From the NCBI GenBank assembly GCA_023417475.1, contig JAEZFP010000067.1, forward strand, positions 179,049 to 243,048: a stretch of 64,000 bases of DNA, in the 5' to 3' direction. The translations under genes and the position numbers were made by a program. This document shows positions 23,429 to 38,400 of the stretch, piece by piece (within the stretch, counting starts at the first letter, position 1; the number at the start of each line of letters is the position of its first letter). The DNA comes from Bacillota bacterium (GTDB lineage: Bacteria; Bacillota; UBA4882; UBA8346). The notes below the pieces were generated by a model. The model was not told the DNA's origin. It searched no databases and worked only from the letters and a program-made list of their open reading frames with translations.

Positions 23429-26400
23429 CTATTCTTTCGGTTCAATATAGAGAAAAAAGTCGACTCGCCGGTCATTCTGCCACTTGGTTTCATTCACGCC
23501 GATCTTGGCGTTGCGTTTCCCGTACGCGTAAATTACAATCCGTTCCGGAGCGACCCCGGCCTGGATCAGGTACTCCCGGATCCGGTTGGCGCGCCGCTCC
23601 GATAAGCGGAGGTTATATTCGTAACTGGCCCGTTCGTCGGTGTTGCCGCCGAGCATAATCATTAAATCGCCGTTTGCCTGCAACACTTTTTGATTTGCTT
23701 TTAAGGTCGCGAGCTGATCGGGACGAATCTCGGCGCGATCGGTGTCAAAATAAACCGGTTTTAATAAACCCTCCGTCCCCGCCGCCGGGGCAAATCGCAT
23801 CACGGTAAAACCCTTCTCCCGCGTTACCGGAGGCTGATTGGGCGTGAGCACCGTCACTTGGTAGTCACCGGGCGGCAGTTGGCTGATATCCAGGAAGGAC
23901 TTGATCCGGCCCGGTTCCACTCCGATCGTCACTCCGGTAACTACATGGCCGTTGGTGTCGCTCAGTTTAACCAGCGAGTTTGGGGTGACCTCCGCTACCT
24001 GCACCGTCACCAGCACCCACCCGATATTCAACCCGCGCCGCGGCGTGATCGTGATCACCGGAGCAACGGCCGGCGTAAGCTTCACCGCGGGAACCGGGGT
24101 TGCAACGACTGGGGCCGGAACCACCGGCGGCGCCGGTTTGACCGGTTCGGTTATGGTCAGCGCGTTGGACAACGTCCCAAACTTGCTATCGTCATTGGTT
24201 ACCTTCAGATCATACACTCCGGTCGCCGCATCCATTAACCCCAAATCAGCTTGGAGCTCATCGGCTGAAATCACCTTGACCGCATACGCTTGGATCACCC
24301 GTCCGTCCTTGGTGATCTCCACCTGCGCTCCCGGCCGGAAGTCACTCCCGGTCACCACCAGACGTTCGCCAGCCCGGTCATTGGTGACCGCCCCCGGAAC
24401 GACCGCCGTAACGGCCGGGGCCGGAGTCACCACCGTGAAGCTCTGTTTCAACGCCACCGTCTCCGTTTGACCCAACAGATTGCGAACTTGAACGGTGAAA
24501 TCCCACCCTCCGACCGTCGCCCCGGTTAAGTTGACTGTGGCAACCGCGGTGTTGGTCCCGGTAATTTTCAAATCGGTCGCCCCGATTGCCGGCTCACCGG
24601 ACCGTTCCAGCCAAACCGCGGTCAGCGCGGTCAGGTTTTCAAAATAAAGCGCAAGTTGCACCGGACCATTGTTCACTCCCGTTTGCGGAGTACAGGTCAT
24701 TCGGACCGGCGGCAGTTTGATTCCGAAATCGATTTTGGCCATGGTTCCTTGGGTCAAGCGGATGACCCGCGGGTTTTCGGTGGTAAAGGCCGCGCCTTTC
24801 GGCAACGAAGCCGGGTCGACTTTAACCAGGTAATTTTGGCCGCGGCTAAACGATTGGACCGCGATATCCGGAATATGATACCGGCCAAACCCATCGGTGG
24901 TGATGATTTGACCACTGACGGTAAGCAAGCGGGCGCCAGGGATGCCGTCTTCGCCTTCGTCCTGCACCCCGTTGCCGTTGCGGTCATGGAAGACCTTGCC
25001 GATCACCAGTGAATCGCTAAAGACTTTATCGGCGTTGACCTGCACCTGAGCCACACCCGTATTGGAAATGTCGGTTCCGGTGATCCCATGATAAGCCGTA
25101 GCCGAGTTTTTATAAATCTTGCCTTCAACCACTCCGGTGCCCACCACCAGATAGTAGGTGAGCGTCAGCGAACCGTTCGGGTTCAAAACTAAATTCGGCC
25201 AACTTAAAGTGGTCTGCCCTTCCGGCTCTTGCGCCAAACCGTTGATCCGGGCTGACCCCGTGACGTATTTGAATCCGGCCGGGATCCGGTCTTTTACGGT
25301 GAACGGACTGATCAGCGCCGCGATCTGGTTCTCGAGTTTAATGGTATAAAGAATCAGATCGCCAACGGTTGCGCTGCTCTTGGCCGCAGTTTTGGTCAAC
25401 AGCACCGAACCCTTTAAAATCGGATCGACCGGAATATGGTCGTTAACCATCTGCTCGCCACCGGCCGTCAAATTAAACCGGAGATAATAGGTTGGCGTCT
25501 CGCCTTGCCCCGGCGGGTTCGGGCTGGCAACCACCGCCGTTCCCTGGCCGGAGTAGTAGCTCCAAACCGTGCTTTGCGGCGCCAGCATCGTCGATGGAAA
25601 ACTCGGACTATAGGTCAGCGGCGGCGTGACTGTGATCTGATACGTCCCAACCGGGGCACCACTGCCAAGCGGAATCTCCAACTTATACATTCCGTCGGCC
25701 TGGGTCACTTGGTTTTGCGCCCCCGGCAGCAAGTGCAACGCCGGGTCGAAGCCGGCCGGACCGCTCAACGTGACCACCGCTCCGGCAACCGGTTGCCGGG
25801 TCACGGCGTCATAAACGACCCCGGTCGGTTGCAACGGCAAATCCTGACCGTCCACCACCGTTCCGGAGAGCAACGTCAGTTGACTCAGTTGCTTCCAAGC
25901 GACATGGGTCGCGGGATGCCGGAACCGGATCCGGTAAGCGCCGCCCGGCAAAATGCCGTTGAATTGGTAAGCGCCGTGATTGTCGGTATCAACCGTGGCA
26001 ATCAACGTATCCTGCTGCAAAAGCTCCACTTGCCAGCCCGCCGCTTTTACTTCGACCGGATCGACTTGACCGTCTCCATTGGTATCCCACCAGACGGTTC
26101 CGGCCACCGTCGCCGTTCCCGGATTCCCCCCGATCTGAACCCGGGTAGGATCGTCATCATTGGGGTTCAGCGCCAGATTGCCCTGCTCGATGCCATCATC
26201 CAAATCGGAGTCGCTGACTCCGCTCAAGCCGTCGTCAGCTGTATAACGGGCTTGATTATCAATCACGGTCCCTTGGACCACGTTCGCCGCCACCTGCGCT
26301 TGAAGTTCAATAACCATTGTCGCTTGGGCTGCCAACGTTCCCAGATTCAAGCCATTGGTTAGGAGCAACCCCGGCCCGTCCGGTTGGGTCACGCCGTTAA

Positions 26401-29400
26401 TCCGGGTGGTTCCGGCCAGATACGTCAGCTCCGCCGGCAAGGGATCGGTGACGATTACATTGGTGGCGGCGACAGTTCCGGCGTTGGCCAACGTGATCGT
26501 ATAAACCAACGTGTCTCCGGCGAGCACTTTGCCGCCGTTACTGTCCGCAACCCGTTTGGTCATCCGTAACACGGCGGCGTCGCCGACCGGAAGATCCGTC
26601 GGCTGACTGCCGTTGGCCGGATTCCCGTCCATATCGGTTAAGACGGCCGGCACCCCTTGGGCGGCGACAGTTCCTTGACTGGTGATCACCGTATTATACG
26701 CTTCGCTGACCACTTTGACCCGATACGTCACCGCTGCTTTGGCGCCCGGCGCCAGTGTCCCGAGACTTAAAGCAAAACGCTCCTGGCTCGGCGTCACCGC
26801 TACCGGCGTTGCGTTCAACGTAACGCTGTTCGTGACATAGGTTGTATATTGCGGAATGGAATCCGCATAACTGCTGTCGGTGGCCTGGGCCGTTCCCAGG
26901 TTATAAACCGTGGTTTGATATTCCAGCGTGTCGCCGGGTTGGGCGGTATGATTGCCATTTTCAGCCCGAACGGTCTTGACCGCATACAGCAGCGGCACAT
27001 TCCCAACGACCGAACGGGTCGCATCTTGAACCGTTTCCGTATCGGGATCGTCGCTCTGGATCGGAGCGAGTGCTCCGCTCCCCTCGCCGTCGGCGTTTAC
27101 CTCCGCCTGATTGCTGATGACCGTGGCCGGGGCAACCGTCGCGTCCACCTTCACCCGGAACTGCACCGTGGCTGGTTCACCGACCGTCAACCACCCGGCG
27201 GCCGCCGTCGGACTGGTCACGGTGAGTCCCGCGACCAACGGGCTCTGACCGTTCTGGTCCGCTACCGCAATCCCGTTTAAACTGGTTGAACCTTCAACAT
27301 AGGTGGTATTGGACGGAATCAGGTCATGTACGACCACATTTTTGGCATGTTCGTCGCCGTGATTGCCAATGGTCAGGGTATAAAGGATCTCGTCCCCCGG
27401 CGCCAACATGCCGCCGTTGGGATCGGCATCGGCCTTTTGAACCGTGATCACCGGCGCCGACCGGATCGTTACCGGATCCAGCTCAATGATGATCGGGGCC
27501 GGGAATCCCGAGATGGTCAAACTCACCTGACCGTCCACTTGTTTGCCGTTGGGCAAGACCGGTTTCAGGACCGTATCCCACTGAACTGTAACCGTTCCGC
27601 CGCTACCGGCAATAGTCATATTGGTGACGGTCAACTGACCCGAGCCGTTCGGGCCACCGTCGGGTTCAGCGACCACCGTTCCCGAACTGCTGCCGGCATT
27701 GCCTAAGCTGCCCGCCGCATAATCGCCGTTGACCGCGTGGGTCCAAACGGCATCGGCGGCGTCAATGTTGCCGTTATTGGTGACCGTCACTTGGTAATGA
27801 ACCGTTTCGCCGGGTCGCGCAACCGATTTATCCACGCTTTGAGCGGTCACAATCACCGGCGTCTGAATCGCCACCGCCGCTGTCGCCGTCGTCCCCGGGG
27901 CATAGGTCCGGGTTTCGCCCCCGCCACTGACATCGGTACTGAACAATTGCTGAACCGTCGCGGTTAACGTCAGCGGTTTCACGCTAAAGACCTGGTCATT
28001 CAGGGCCGCCACAAAAACTGCCGTCAGTTTTTCAGCCGGCTCAAGCCGGGCTGCTCCCGACTTCAAGGTCAGGGTCCAACGCCCGGTCTGGTTGTCATAG
28101 GTCAAATCATAATCGTCGGGGTTGCTTTCGGTTAACGTCCGGTCCGCCGCGCCGATGGCGATCGATTTGAGCGCCGGGGTTTTGTCCTTCATTTCCAACG
28201 GCAGCAGGATGGTAAACTGACTCTGCCACGCGGTGGCGTTACCGGTATTTTCAACCGCCAAGGTAAAGTCGGTCGGCTGATTTAAGCCGATGGTTGCCGG
28301 TCCGGTCAGAGCGACGGTCAGAATCGGTTCCACCACCGTAACCGGAATGGTTTGAGCGGAGGTCGTCCGCAGATTCGTGTTTCCGTCGCGATATTCGAGC
28401 CGCGCGGTATTGGTTAGGACCGTTCCCCCAATATTTCCGGGGATATTCTGGACGACCGCGTTAAGGTTAATAACCAGCGTATCGTTGGCGGGATTTTGAT
28501 CGGCCGGATTCACGACCGCGCCGAGATCCCAGACCAACTCCCCGGTAGCCCCGGCCGAAGGTATGGCGACCGGCGTCAGAACCGTATTTTGATTTCCTTT
28601 CTGAATACTGGTCGTGACCAGTTTCAAGCCGTTCGCCAAGGTCGCTTTGACCGTTACATTTTGCGTGGTTCCCTCATTCAGTCTGACCGTAAGTTGGTAA
28701 TCCGCGGCGGCGCCAACTGGTTTTTGAGCCGTCCCCACCAATCCCGCGCTAAAGTCGGTATTGTCGGCGGTGTTAAAGGCCGCCGTCGCCGTCGCGGCGT
28801 AGTTATTCAGCACGCCGCCGCTCCCTTCGGCACCGTTCCGTTCGCCGCTGACGCTACCGGGGAGCGAAGACCAAGTCGCGGTGACATTCCCGGTCAGCTG
28901 TTGTTGGGGCTGGATGCTGTCCCCCAGCAAAAGATCATATTTCAATACCAAGGGGTTGGCCGCGTCATGGGTAAGATCCACCTCGTTAAGCTGCCAGGTA
29001 ACCATCCCCGAAGCGACGACCGGATCCAAGCTGCCGCCTCCGGGATAACTGGTATTGGCCGGCAGTTGGTCGCTGACGGTGACATCATACGCGCCGACCC
29101 CATGGGGATTGGCCGTGACGTTGTGCCAAACCGTAATGGTGCACGGGATCCGGTCGCCGGCTTTGTAATCACCGCCGGCATAGGATTTACTGATCACCAA
29201 GCGCGGCTCGTTAATGGTATACGAAATGCTGCGTTCCGGCAGGTTTTGTTTGACCCCGGCCGCATTATCATAACTGGCGCTCGCGGTATTGGCGCGGCTT
29301 TGGCCGGCTTGGTTCGTCGCGACATTCAGCAGTTTGACGGTATAGGCGATGTTGACAAGATTGCTCCGGCCGGCGGGAATGGTGATGCTGCTGAAATCCC

Positions 29401-32400
29401 ATTCAATTTCTCCTTGCGCTCCCAGTCCCGGCTGTTTGGTGGCGCTGTATTGGACTGTTCCGCCGTCGCCGGAAACAATGGCTGCGTTGACCAACTCGAC
29501 GCCTTGCGGCAACGTGTCTTTAAGCACAACCTGATACGTGGTACCGCGAACCAGGGTCAGTCCCAACTGGTATCCGATCTGTTCTCCGATGACATACCGC
29601 GGCGTCCCCAGCACCGTTTTGGTCATGGCGGTCGGATCGCCGATGGCGATATCGCCGGGGTTGCCGATACCGGCGTTGTAAGTCCGTTCATCGGCATTGA
29701 CGCCGTTTTGACTGGTCCAGGTCAGCGTATAGTTGTTTTCCAGAACTGCTTGAGGTTGCGCTTGGGTGTTGACCACCGCCTCCACCAAGAAATTGACTTT
29801 TTGGCCGGCCGCGAGATCAAGATTGCCGTCGCCGCCCCAGACCAATTGTTGGCCGGTCTGGACGAACTGAACCGTGCCGTAGTCGTTGGTTGGCGTTCCG
29901 GCCAACGTCAGCTTATCCGAGAGGATCCCGCTGACAATCGTGTCAAATGCCGGCCGCGTCCCGGTGTTTTCAACAGTGATCTGATAGCGCACCGTTTTCC
30001 CGGCTTCATAGGTATCGCTGGAGAGCACTTTTTTGCTGATGCTCAGTTGCGTTTCCTTGATGGTAAAGGTCGCATTTTGGACAGCGATCGTTTGTTGGAC
30101 ACCGGAAGCGATCTCATAACTCATGCTGGCGGTGTTGGTCCGGTTTTGTCCGTCCTGATTCGCCGGAATATTGAGGATTTTCACCGTATAATTGATATTC
30201 ACCAGATTGCTTTGGCCAGCTGGAATGGTGATACTACTGAAGTCCCATTCAATCGGACCTTGCGCGCCGGGGCTTGGCTGTTTGGTCGCCGTATAGGGAA
30301 CCGCGCCGCCGCTGCCGGAGGCGATCTGGACTCCCACCAACGCCACGCCCTGCGGTAACGTATCTTTGATCATCACATTGTGGGTGGTCCCGCGCGCCAT
30401 AGTTAAACCGAGTTGATAGTCAAACTGTTCCCCGATCATAAACTGCGGTGATCCCAGGATCTTTTTGACCATTGCCACCACATCGCCGGTGGTGATATCG
30501 GAGACATCGCTGATGCTGCGGTTGTAGCTCCGCTTATCGGGGTTCACCCCGTTTTGACTGGTCCAGGCCACGGTATAGTTATTTTGAAGGACCTCCTGCG
30601 GTCGGACTTCATTATTGATAACGACGTTCAACAACAGATTGACGGTTTGTCCGGCGGCGATATCCAAATTTCCGTCGCCGCCCCAGTCTAACTGCTGGCC
30701 GGTCTGGACGAACTGGACCGTACCGTAATCGCAAGCCGGAGTTCCCGCCAAGGTTAATTTATCGGACAAAATTCCCGTGATCACCGTATCGTAAGCCGTG
30801 ACGTTGCCGGTGTTCTTGACACTGATCCGATATTGGACTGTACTGCCCGCTTCGTATGGTCCGGTCGACGTCACTGTTTTGCTGATCGTCAGTTGCGGTT
30901 CGTTCACGGTGAAGCTGACCAGCGGCGCCGATTTGGTCTGGACGATCCCCGCCGCGTTATCATACGTCACCTGCGCCACGCTGGCCGGAGTCGGTTTCAC
31001 GTCTCCGGCATGGTTGACCGCGACATCTTGAATCCGGACCGTATAGCCGATGGTCACCTTGCCGTTGGCGGCGAGGCTAATGACGGTTCCCATGTTCCAA
31101 CCGATATTGCCGGTGCTGCCCGCTCCCGGATTGGCCGGTGGTGTAAAGGAAACGCCGGAACCGGGGGTGACCGTGTTGACGGCGACCAGTACCAGCCCGG
31201 CCGGAATCGTGTCATTGACCGTCACATTTTTGGTCGTTCCTTGATTGAGCGACACCACCACTTGATAGTCAAACTGTTCGCCAATCATAAAGCTCGGGGT
31301 CCCCAGGATGGTCTTGACGATCGCGGTCTGGTCAACCGTGGTAACCGTGACCGGATTGGAATCAACCGGAGCGTACACCCGCTTTTCACTATTGACCCCG
31401 GCGAGACTGCTCCATTGGGTCGAAACGTGATTGTCAATGGATTGAGCAGGCTCGACACTGCTATTCACCAACGCGTTGATCCGGAAGGTATAGGTTTTCC
31501 CCAGGGGGATGGCGATCCCGCCGCCGTTGCCCCAAGTAATTGCCGGTCCGGCTTGGTCCGGTACTCCCGGATCGTTGGTACCCGCCGTATAGGATTGATA
31601 CGTCAGGCCGGCCGGCAAAACATCGGCGATTTCCACCGCGAAGGCATCGGCATTGCTCCCGGCCGCATGTTGAAGCGTTACTTGATAGGTCACCGGGTCG
31701 CCCGCTTTGTATGGTCCGGAGGTAACTTGGGTCAAGGTTGCTTGTAACTGTGGCTCAACCACCGTAATCCGGGCGCCGCTCGCAGTTGTCGTTCGCGTAC
31801 TGCCGGTTCCGTCCGCATATTCCAGATACGCGCTATTATCGAGATTCCTGCCTTGGACATTCCCCGCGTTATTTTGAATGATCGCCGTATAATCGATGGT
31901 TAACTGGTCATTTCCGCTATCGGCATCGGCCGGATTGACGATAGCGCCCAAATTCCAGCTGATACTGCCGGTAGCACCGGCCGTGGGAGTCATGCCCACG
32001 CTATAACTGAGATTGTTATTGCCATTGGTCATGGTGGCGCCGGCAAACTTCAAACCGGCCGGCAACGTATCTTTTACCACGATCTGATTGGTGGTGCCCT
32101 CGTTTAACCGAAGGTTCAGCCGGTAGGAAACGATGGCGCCGACCGGATACGGACCGCTGCCGGTTACGGTTTTAGTCAAGGCGGTCCGGTCGACCGTCTC
32201 AAAAGAAGCCGGCGCGGTTGTGGTATAGTTATCGACGCCGCCATCTCCGGTTCGTTCGCCGGCGACATTTCCCGCCAGCGAGGTCCAGGTGGTTGTAGCG
32301 GTGCTGCCCAACGTCTGTTTGGGTTTGACGCTGTTATCGATCACTAGATCGTAACTGAAGGTCATTGGAGCTGCCGCATGATAACTTAGATTCAGCGCGC

Positions 32401-35400
32401 CGGTATTCCAAGTCAGCGCGGCGCCGTTCAGGCTGCCGCCGTGATCGGCGGTTCCCTCGACATACGTCGTCCCGGCCGGAACGGGGTCGCTGACCGTCAG
32501 ATCATAGGCATTCACATCATACGGGGCGGCGGTCGGATTATGCCAGACCTGTACGGTGACGTGAACGGTATTGCCCGCATCAGCCACGCCCGCGCTGTAA
32601 CTTTTATTCATCACCAGTTGCGGTTCTTTGACGACGAACGCGGCCAGAATCGGGGTATCCTTTGTCTGGGCCGTGCCATAAGCCACCTTGGCCTTGCTGG
32701 CCGACACCCGGGAAACGCCCGCCGTATTCCCGCTGTTATTCTGAATCCGGGTTCGATACCGGATGGTCAAGCTGCCGCCATCGGCCGAACTGGTCACCGT
32801 TCCAAAGTTCCAACTGATCGTTCCGGTGCTACCGGTTGCCGGTTGACCCGGCTGCGTGAAGTTAACTCCTGGTGTTTGGGTGATTGATGTCACCTCAACC
32901 AACTCCACACCGTTCGGCAACGTATCGGTGACGGTTACATTTTGGGTCGTCCCTTTTAATACGGTCACATCCAAACGGTAATCAATCTCATCACCAATCA
33001 CATACGTTGGGGTATTGGTAATACTTTTGGTAATCGCGGTCGGATCGGCGATGGCAAAATCAGCGGTGCCGTTGTTAATCGGCCCGTAAAGACGTTCCTG
33101 GGGCACCGCCAAACCGTCCATGCTCGTCCAAGCCGCTGTGCCGGTGTTGATCAACAGTTTGCTTGGTTGGGCTGTCGCGTTGACCGTGGCATAAATATCG
33201 ACGGTAAGCGTTTCGCCCGGTTGGATGTCCAGTGAACCGTCGGCGCCCCACGTTAATAACTGGCCGCTGGCAACCGGGGTAGTAACCGGATTGGCGGTGG
33301 TCCGGCTCATATTGGCTGTCGTATAGGTTACATCGTCGGCCAATTGACTGTTAAGCACCGTATCATAGGCCGTTTCAGTACTCGTATTGGAAATCGCAAG
33401 CCGGTAGCCGACGGTATCCTGGGCTTTATACGGACCGGTCGTTAAGAGGCTTTTCGTAATAGTCAAAGCCGGTTCCGACACCGTGATCGTATCGGAAGCC
33501 GGCGTCACATTCACCACGGAGCTGTCATTGGCATCAATGGTATTGTAACGATACGCCAGGTTACTGACTTTCGCCCCGCCATGCTGAATATTGGCCGGAT
33601 CGTTCAGCACCAGCGCGTGAAAGGTCAGCGTTAAGGTAATGCTGCCCCCTGAATTATTAACTACATCGTGGTCGGTGTTTGCCGCCGTCGACCACGTCAG
33701 CGTCTGACCGGCGGCGGTTGTGCCGCTGACAATGGGCGTCCAATCGCCAAAGGTCAAAGCCCGCGGTCCGGCCGCCGACCCCTCGACATATTGCAATCCC
33801 GCCGGCAAGGTTTGACTTAACCCGATATCATAAACCGCGGTCAGGTTGGGAATGGTCACGGTCGCTTGATAGGTCACCGTCATTCCCGGGTGGACCTTTT
33901 TACCCACGGGACTGACGACTGTCAACGAGGACAGCGAATTGGCCGTGGTATAGGTGGTGGTCCGGGTGTTGCCGGTATAACTTTGGGCCCGGTTCACGCC
34001 GCTTGGCTGACTGTAATATCGATCCAATGTCGTCGAATTGGTTAAGGAGGCCCCGGCGCCAACTCCATCGTCAACTTTGGTTTGATAGGCAATGGTAAAA
34101 CTTTGGCTGGGTTGAAGCAGGCCCAGACTGGTATTTAGGAATGTAAATACCAGCTCGCCGTTGCTATAGGCGACGGTATAATCCACCTCTTGGGTCAGAA
34201 CCGTGCTGCTTGGAGCTTTCGTCACCGTGACGGTTCCGGTAGTCGGATTGAACACCCGCTCCCCGACCGGTAACTTCTCGGTAACCTTTACTTCATACCC
34301 TGGGGCGTTACCATTGTTGAGGACCGTCAGACTATGATTGACGGTCTGTCCGGCATTGACCGCAGTGGCGTCGGAGGTCTTGCCGCTCAAAGTGATGCTC
34401 GGCTCTTTCGCCACAAAAGACTTGGCCGACTGCAGCGCCGCCAACGAATTGGGGAACGTAACGACCGACGAATCGGCGGTTACGATTTGGAAGTTCATTT
34501 TGGCCGCATTGGTTAGAGTATAACCGTCTTTGACCGCAGCGTTTTCTTTATAAATCCGCGCGCGGTAGGTCAGGGTGATCGCTCCCGGGCCGGTGAAATT
34601 GCCCACCGCCCAGGTCAGGTTCTTCCCGGTTTGGTTCAACGTCACCGTGGGACTGAAGGTGGCGACAGCATGGTTCTCGTCGACAAACTCCAACCCCGCC
34701 GGCAGCAGATCGTTGATGGTCAGATTCTGATAACTGCTTTGGTCCAGGACATTCACTTGAATCGTGTATTTCACAATCTCGCCAAAACTATCGGCTTGGG
34801 GATCGTCGGGATTGCTAAGCGTTTGGTCCAGGGTTTTGGCGAAGTTGACCATCGCCACGTTGGCTTTGGTCGTCACCTCGTCCACTTTGGCGCTTTGACC
34901 GACGTTCCATTCCCGGGCCGTCACAACTGTCGAATGCAACCCGGCGACATTGGCCTTGGCATTCAAAGTAATCGTATAGCTCTGCCCGACATTCAAGGTT
35001 AATCCGCTCCAGGAAAGGACATTATCGTGGATCGCGGTTGGCGCCGGGGCGGTGGTCGCTAAATAGGTATAGCCGTTGTTTAACGTACCGTCGCCCAAAA
35101 CGTCGACGATCTCCAGGTTGGTCGCGGTTGCGGTTCCGGTATTGGTCACCTTAATCGTCCACGTAACCGTATCCCCGTCGGCTTTGACGATCTGGACCGC
35201 CGGGGTTTTGGTGACGGTCAACAACGTTTTCGCCGGAGTGAACGTGCGATTATTGAAGCTGCCGTTGAACGGATCATCATGCGAGTTGGCATAGGTATAA
35301 TCGATCACCGGCGTGATACTGGCGCCATTATTGCAACTACTGTTAGCGTCCCGAATATCAAACGTGATCGTATGGGTACCGGCGGAGATCGGGCCGTTCC

Positions 35401-38400
35401 AAATCCAGGTTAACAGGCTTCCGTCCGTGCCCAACGCCGGCTGGGAGCTGGGTCCGCCGGGGTTGCTCGCGTCTTGGAGCCCGGCGGAATACGTTATCGC
35501 GCTATCCAATGCAAACCGGTCGGTCAAGTTCAAACGTAAGTTTAAATGATAGGTCGGCGCACCCGAATTGACGAATGTTAAGGTAACCCGTCCCTTTTTG
35601 GTGGTGAAGTCGGTAATGTCGATATCCGGGTTGCGCACCGCCGTCTGGGTTATCAGGTTGGCAGTGTCGTTGTTCTTGCCGGGGGTCGTTAACGATGAGG
35701 TTTCCGGACCCCAGGTGACAACCGCCTGGTCCGTTTGCTGCGCCGTACAACTATCGGTTTTGGCTGTAACATAATAAGTGACACTGGAGCTTGCCGCAAT
35801 ATCGGCAATGCTCCATTTGCTACCCGGTTGCAGCGTCACCGGCGCCTCGGCAGTGGTGTCGATCGCCACAAAGGATTGATTGGTCGGGAAAACATGATTT
35901 AAAATGACGCCTTTGGCGGTCGCCCCGTTATTGGTGATCCGGATGCGCCACTTAATCTGATCGCCAACCACTGCGACCACATTTTCGGTATAGGTCGAAT
36001 CGTCGGCCGTTGCCTGCTTACCGTCGACGGCTACCGTAATATTCGGGAGGAACTGGGGCACCCGGTACTGAGCTCCGGTCGTGGTTCCGGTACGGTTGGA
36101 GCCGCTTTGCTCCGTAGGCAATTGCCAGGTGGCCGCCGCCTGGATCGTGTTGTAGCTATTGAATTGCTCATGGGTCCGGACGTCAAAAGTCAGCCAGAAT
36201 TCACTGGAGGGCGCCACCGCTTGCAGTTGGGGAACCCCGCTAAAGGTTAGCGTTTTCCCATCCCCGCTGACGGCGGGATCGCCGATTGCCACCCCGTCGA
36301 TCTTAGCGGTGCCCGGCAAATAATCAAATCCCGTCTGACCGAAGCTTTGGGTCAGGATATAATTGTAGTTGGTGGTTAAACCGTTGTTTTTAACATATAA
36401 CTTCAAGGTGGTGTCGGTGCAAAGTTGCACCGGCGTGTCACACCAGTTCTTAACAAAGCTTGAGGAGGTCACTTGGGTAAACTGCGGCGCCAGCGTGGCC
36501 GCCGTGGCGTTAAAGGGATGATTAACACCGGACCGGTCAAGCCAGGTCATATAACCTGTCAAGCTGCTGGCGTTCGTAAAATCCGACGTCAATCCGCTGG
36601 TGGTGGTGACAATATGAATGGTCCGGCCTTCACCCGGATTGAGATCGCCGAGGCTCCAACTGATTTTCGTTGTCCCGTTTCCCTGATCGGCCACGACCGG
36701 CGACGCCGGACTGCCTTCCAAGGTGGAAGCGGAATAGGTCAGGATATTCTTTAAAACATCATCCAAGGTTACGCCGTAGGCGGTGCCGTCGCCAATGTTG
36801 GTCACCCGCATATCCCAAGCGACGGTTTTGTTATTCACCTGCGCCGGAGTCGGCGAAGTTTGCAATGACAACGAACCCGCCAGACAGATCGCGGGAGTCA
36901 AGCTATTGGCGGCGGTAAAATGGACCTCCAGATCATCGTCGAAATCAAGTTGGCTCTGCACCGAATAGCTCGCAGCATCGGTCTTTACCAGATCAAATTG
37001 CAACGACCCTCCCTCATTGACAGTGAGCGGAGCGGGGAAGGTAAAAGTGATGATATCGGGGTAGGCGGCGGTAATCGTCGCTGTTGGAGCCATCCCGCCA
37101 AAGCCGCCGGCGGTCAGGTTGCCCCGGTAACTATAACTGCCATTGGTCTTCAAGGTAATGGTCAGATTGTTGTTATTGGCCGCGGTCAGTTTGTTGACAT
37201 TCACCGTCATCCGGAGCAGTTGACCCTTGGAAACGGTGCTGGTACTGAAGCCGGTCGTCAAGCTCATGGCCGCCCGGTAAATGCGGACGAAAACCCCTTG
37301 ATAAAAATGGTGTTTCCCGTCACCGGTCACGGCGCCGTTGGAAGCGCCTGAAATAACCAAGTCGGTCCGGGCCAGGAACGAATCGGAACCGGTCGCCCCC
37401 GGCGTCAGACTGGCATTGGTCAATTCCAGTTTGTAGCGGAACAAAACCTGACGGTTACGGACTTGATCGTCAGCGCCAAAAGCGGCCTTTAAAAAGCTCA
37501 GATCGATCTGGAGCGGCGCGACACTAAGAATATGGTCGGCCGGCACGTCCTGCCAGACCGCTCCGCCGTCAATACTGTACTGCGCGGTACCCGCCAGATA
37601 ACCTTGAGCCCGCTCCATGCCCTCGGTCCAAACCGATCCGGTCCAAACCCCGCCCGAACTGGCGTCGAAACGGTAATCCAGTTGATACTCAATTTGATTT
37701 TTGCCGCTGACCGTTCCACAAACATCAAACATACCGTCAGACGGCGTATTCCGAACCGATTTGGTCTCCCGGACGAAAACGGCCGGTTCGTTCCGGCTTT
37801 CCAGGAAGAAATTGCTGTTTTCGGTATCGCCGATAAGACAGTTCAAAATACTGATCCCGGTAATGCTCGCGCTGTTATCAATGAAGTTGCCGGCGCGGTT
37901 CCAGTCGCCGGTCGTTTGCACATTGACCGACAGGGTTGGGCTGGCGGCGGCTTGGGCCGGCGTCATCCGCCAGGTAATGACCCCGCCGGTTTCCGTGACG
38001 CTCCCCAACGTCGCCGTAACGGCCCCCAAACTGAAATCGGTCGGAACGGCGTAAGTAAAGACGATATCGTCACCGTTCCATTTGGTGACATGGGTCAAGG
38101 TCGCGGTGTATTTGAGTTGAAACGGTTCGTCCAAAAAGATCCGGTAATTATCATTATCTGTCGAAGCGGTCGCAATGTCCTGCGTCAAATGAAGGGTGGG
38201 AACATTGATAATGGAATAGTTCTGATAACTGACCGGATAGCCGAATGGCTGATCGAGATCGTTTTGATAAGCCGGCCGGATCGTGAATTGGCCGCTGACA
38301 TTGCCATGTAACGCGGCCGGATTGGCGATGGCCACATCGAAAGTGAGCGTCACCGTCTGGCCTTCGTTGATCACCCCGCCGCCTGCGGCGTCATAGGTGA

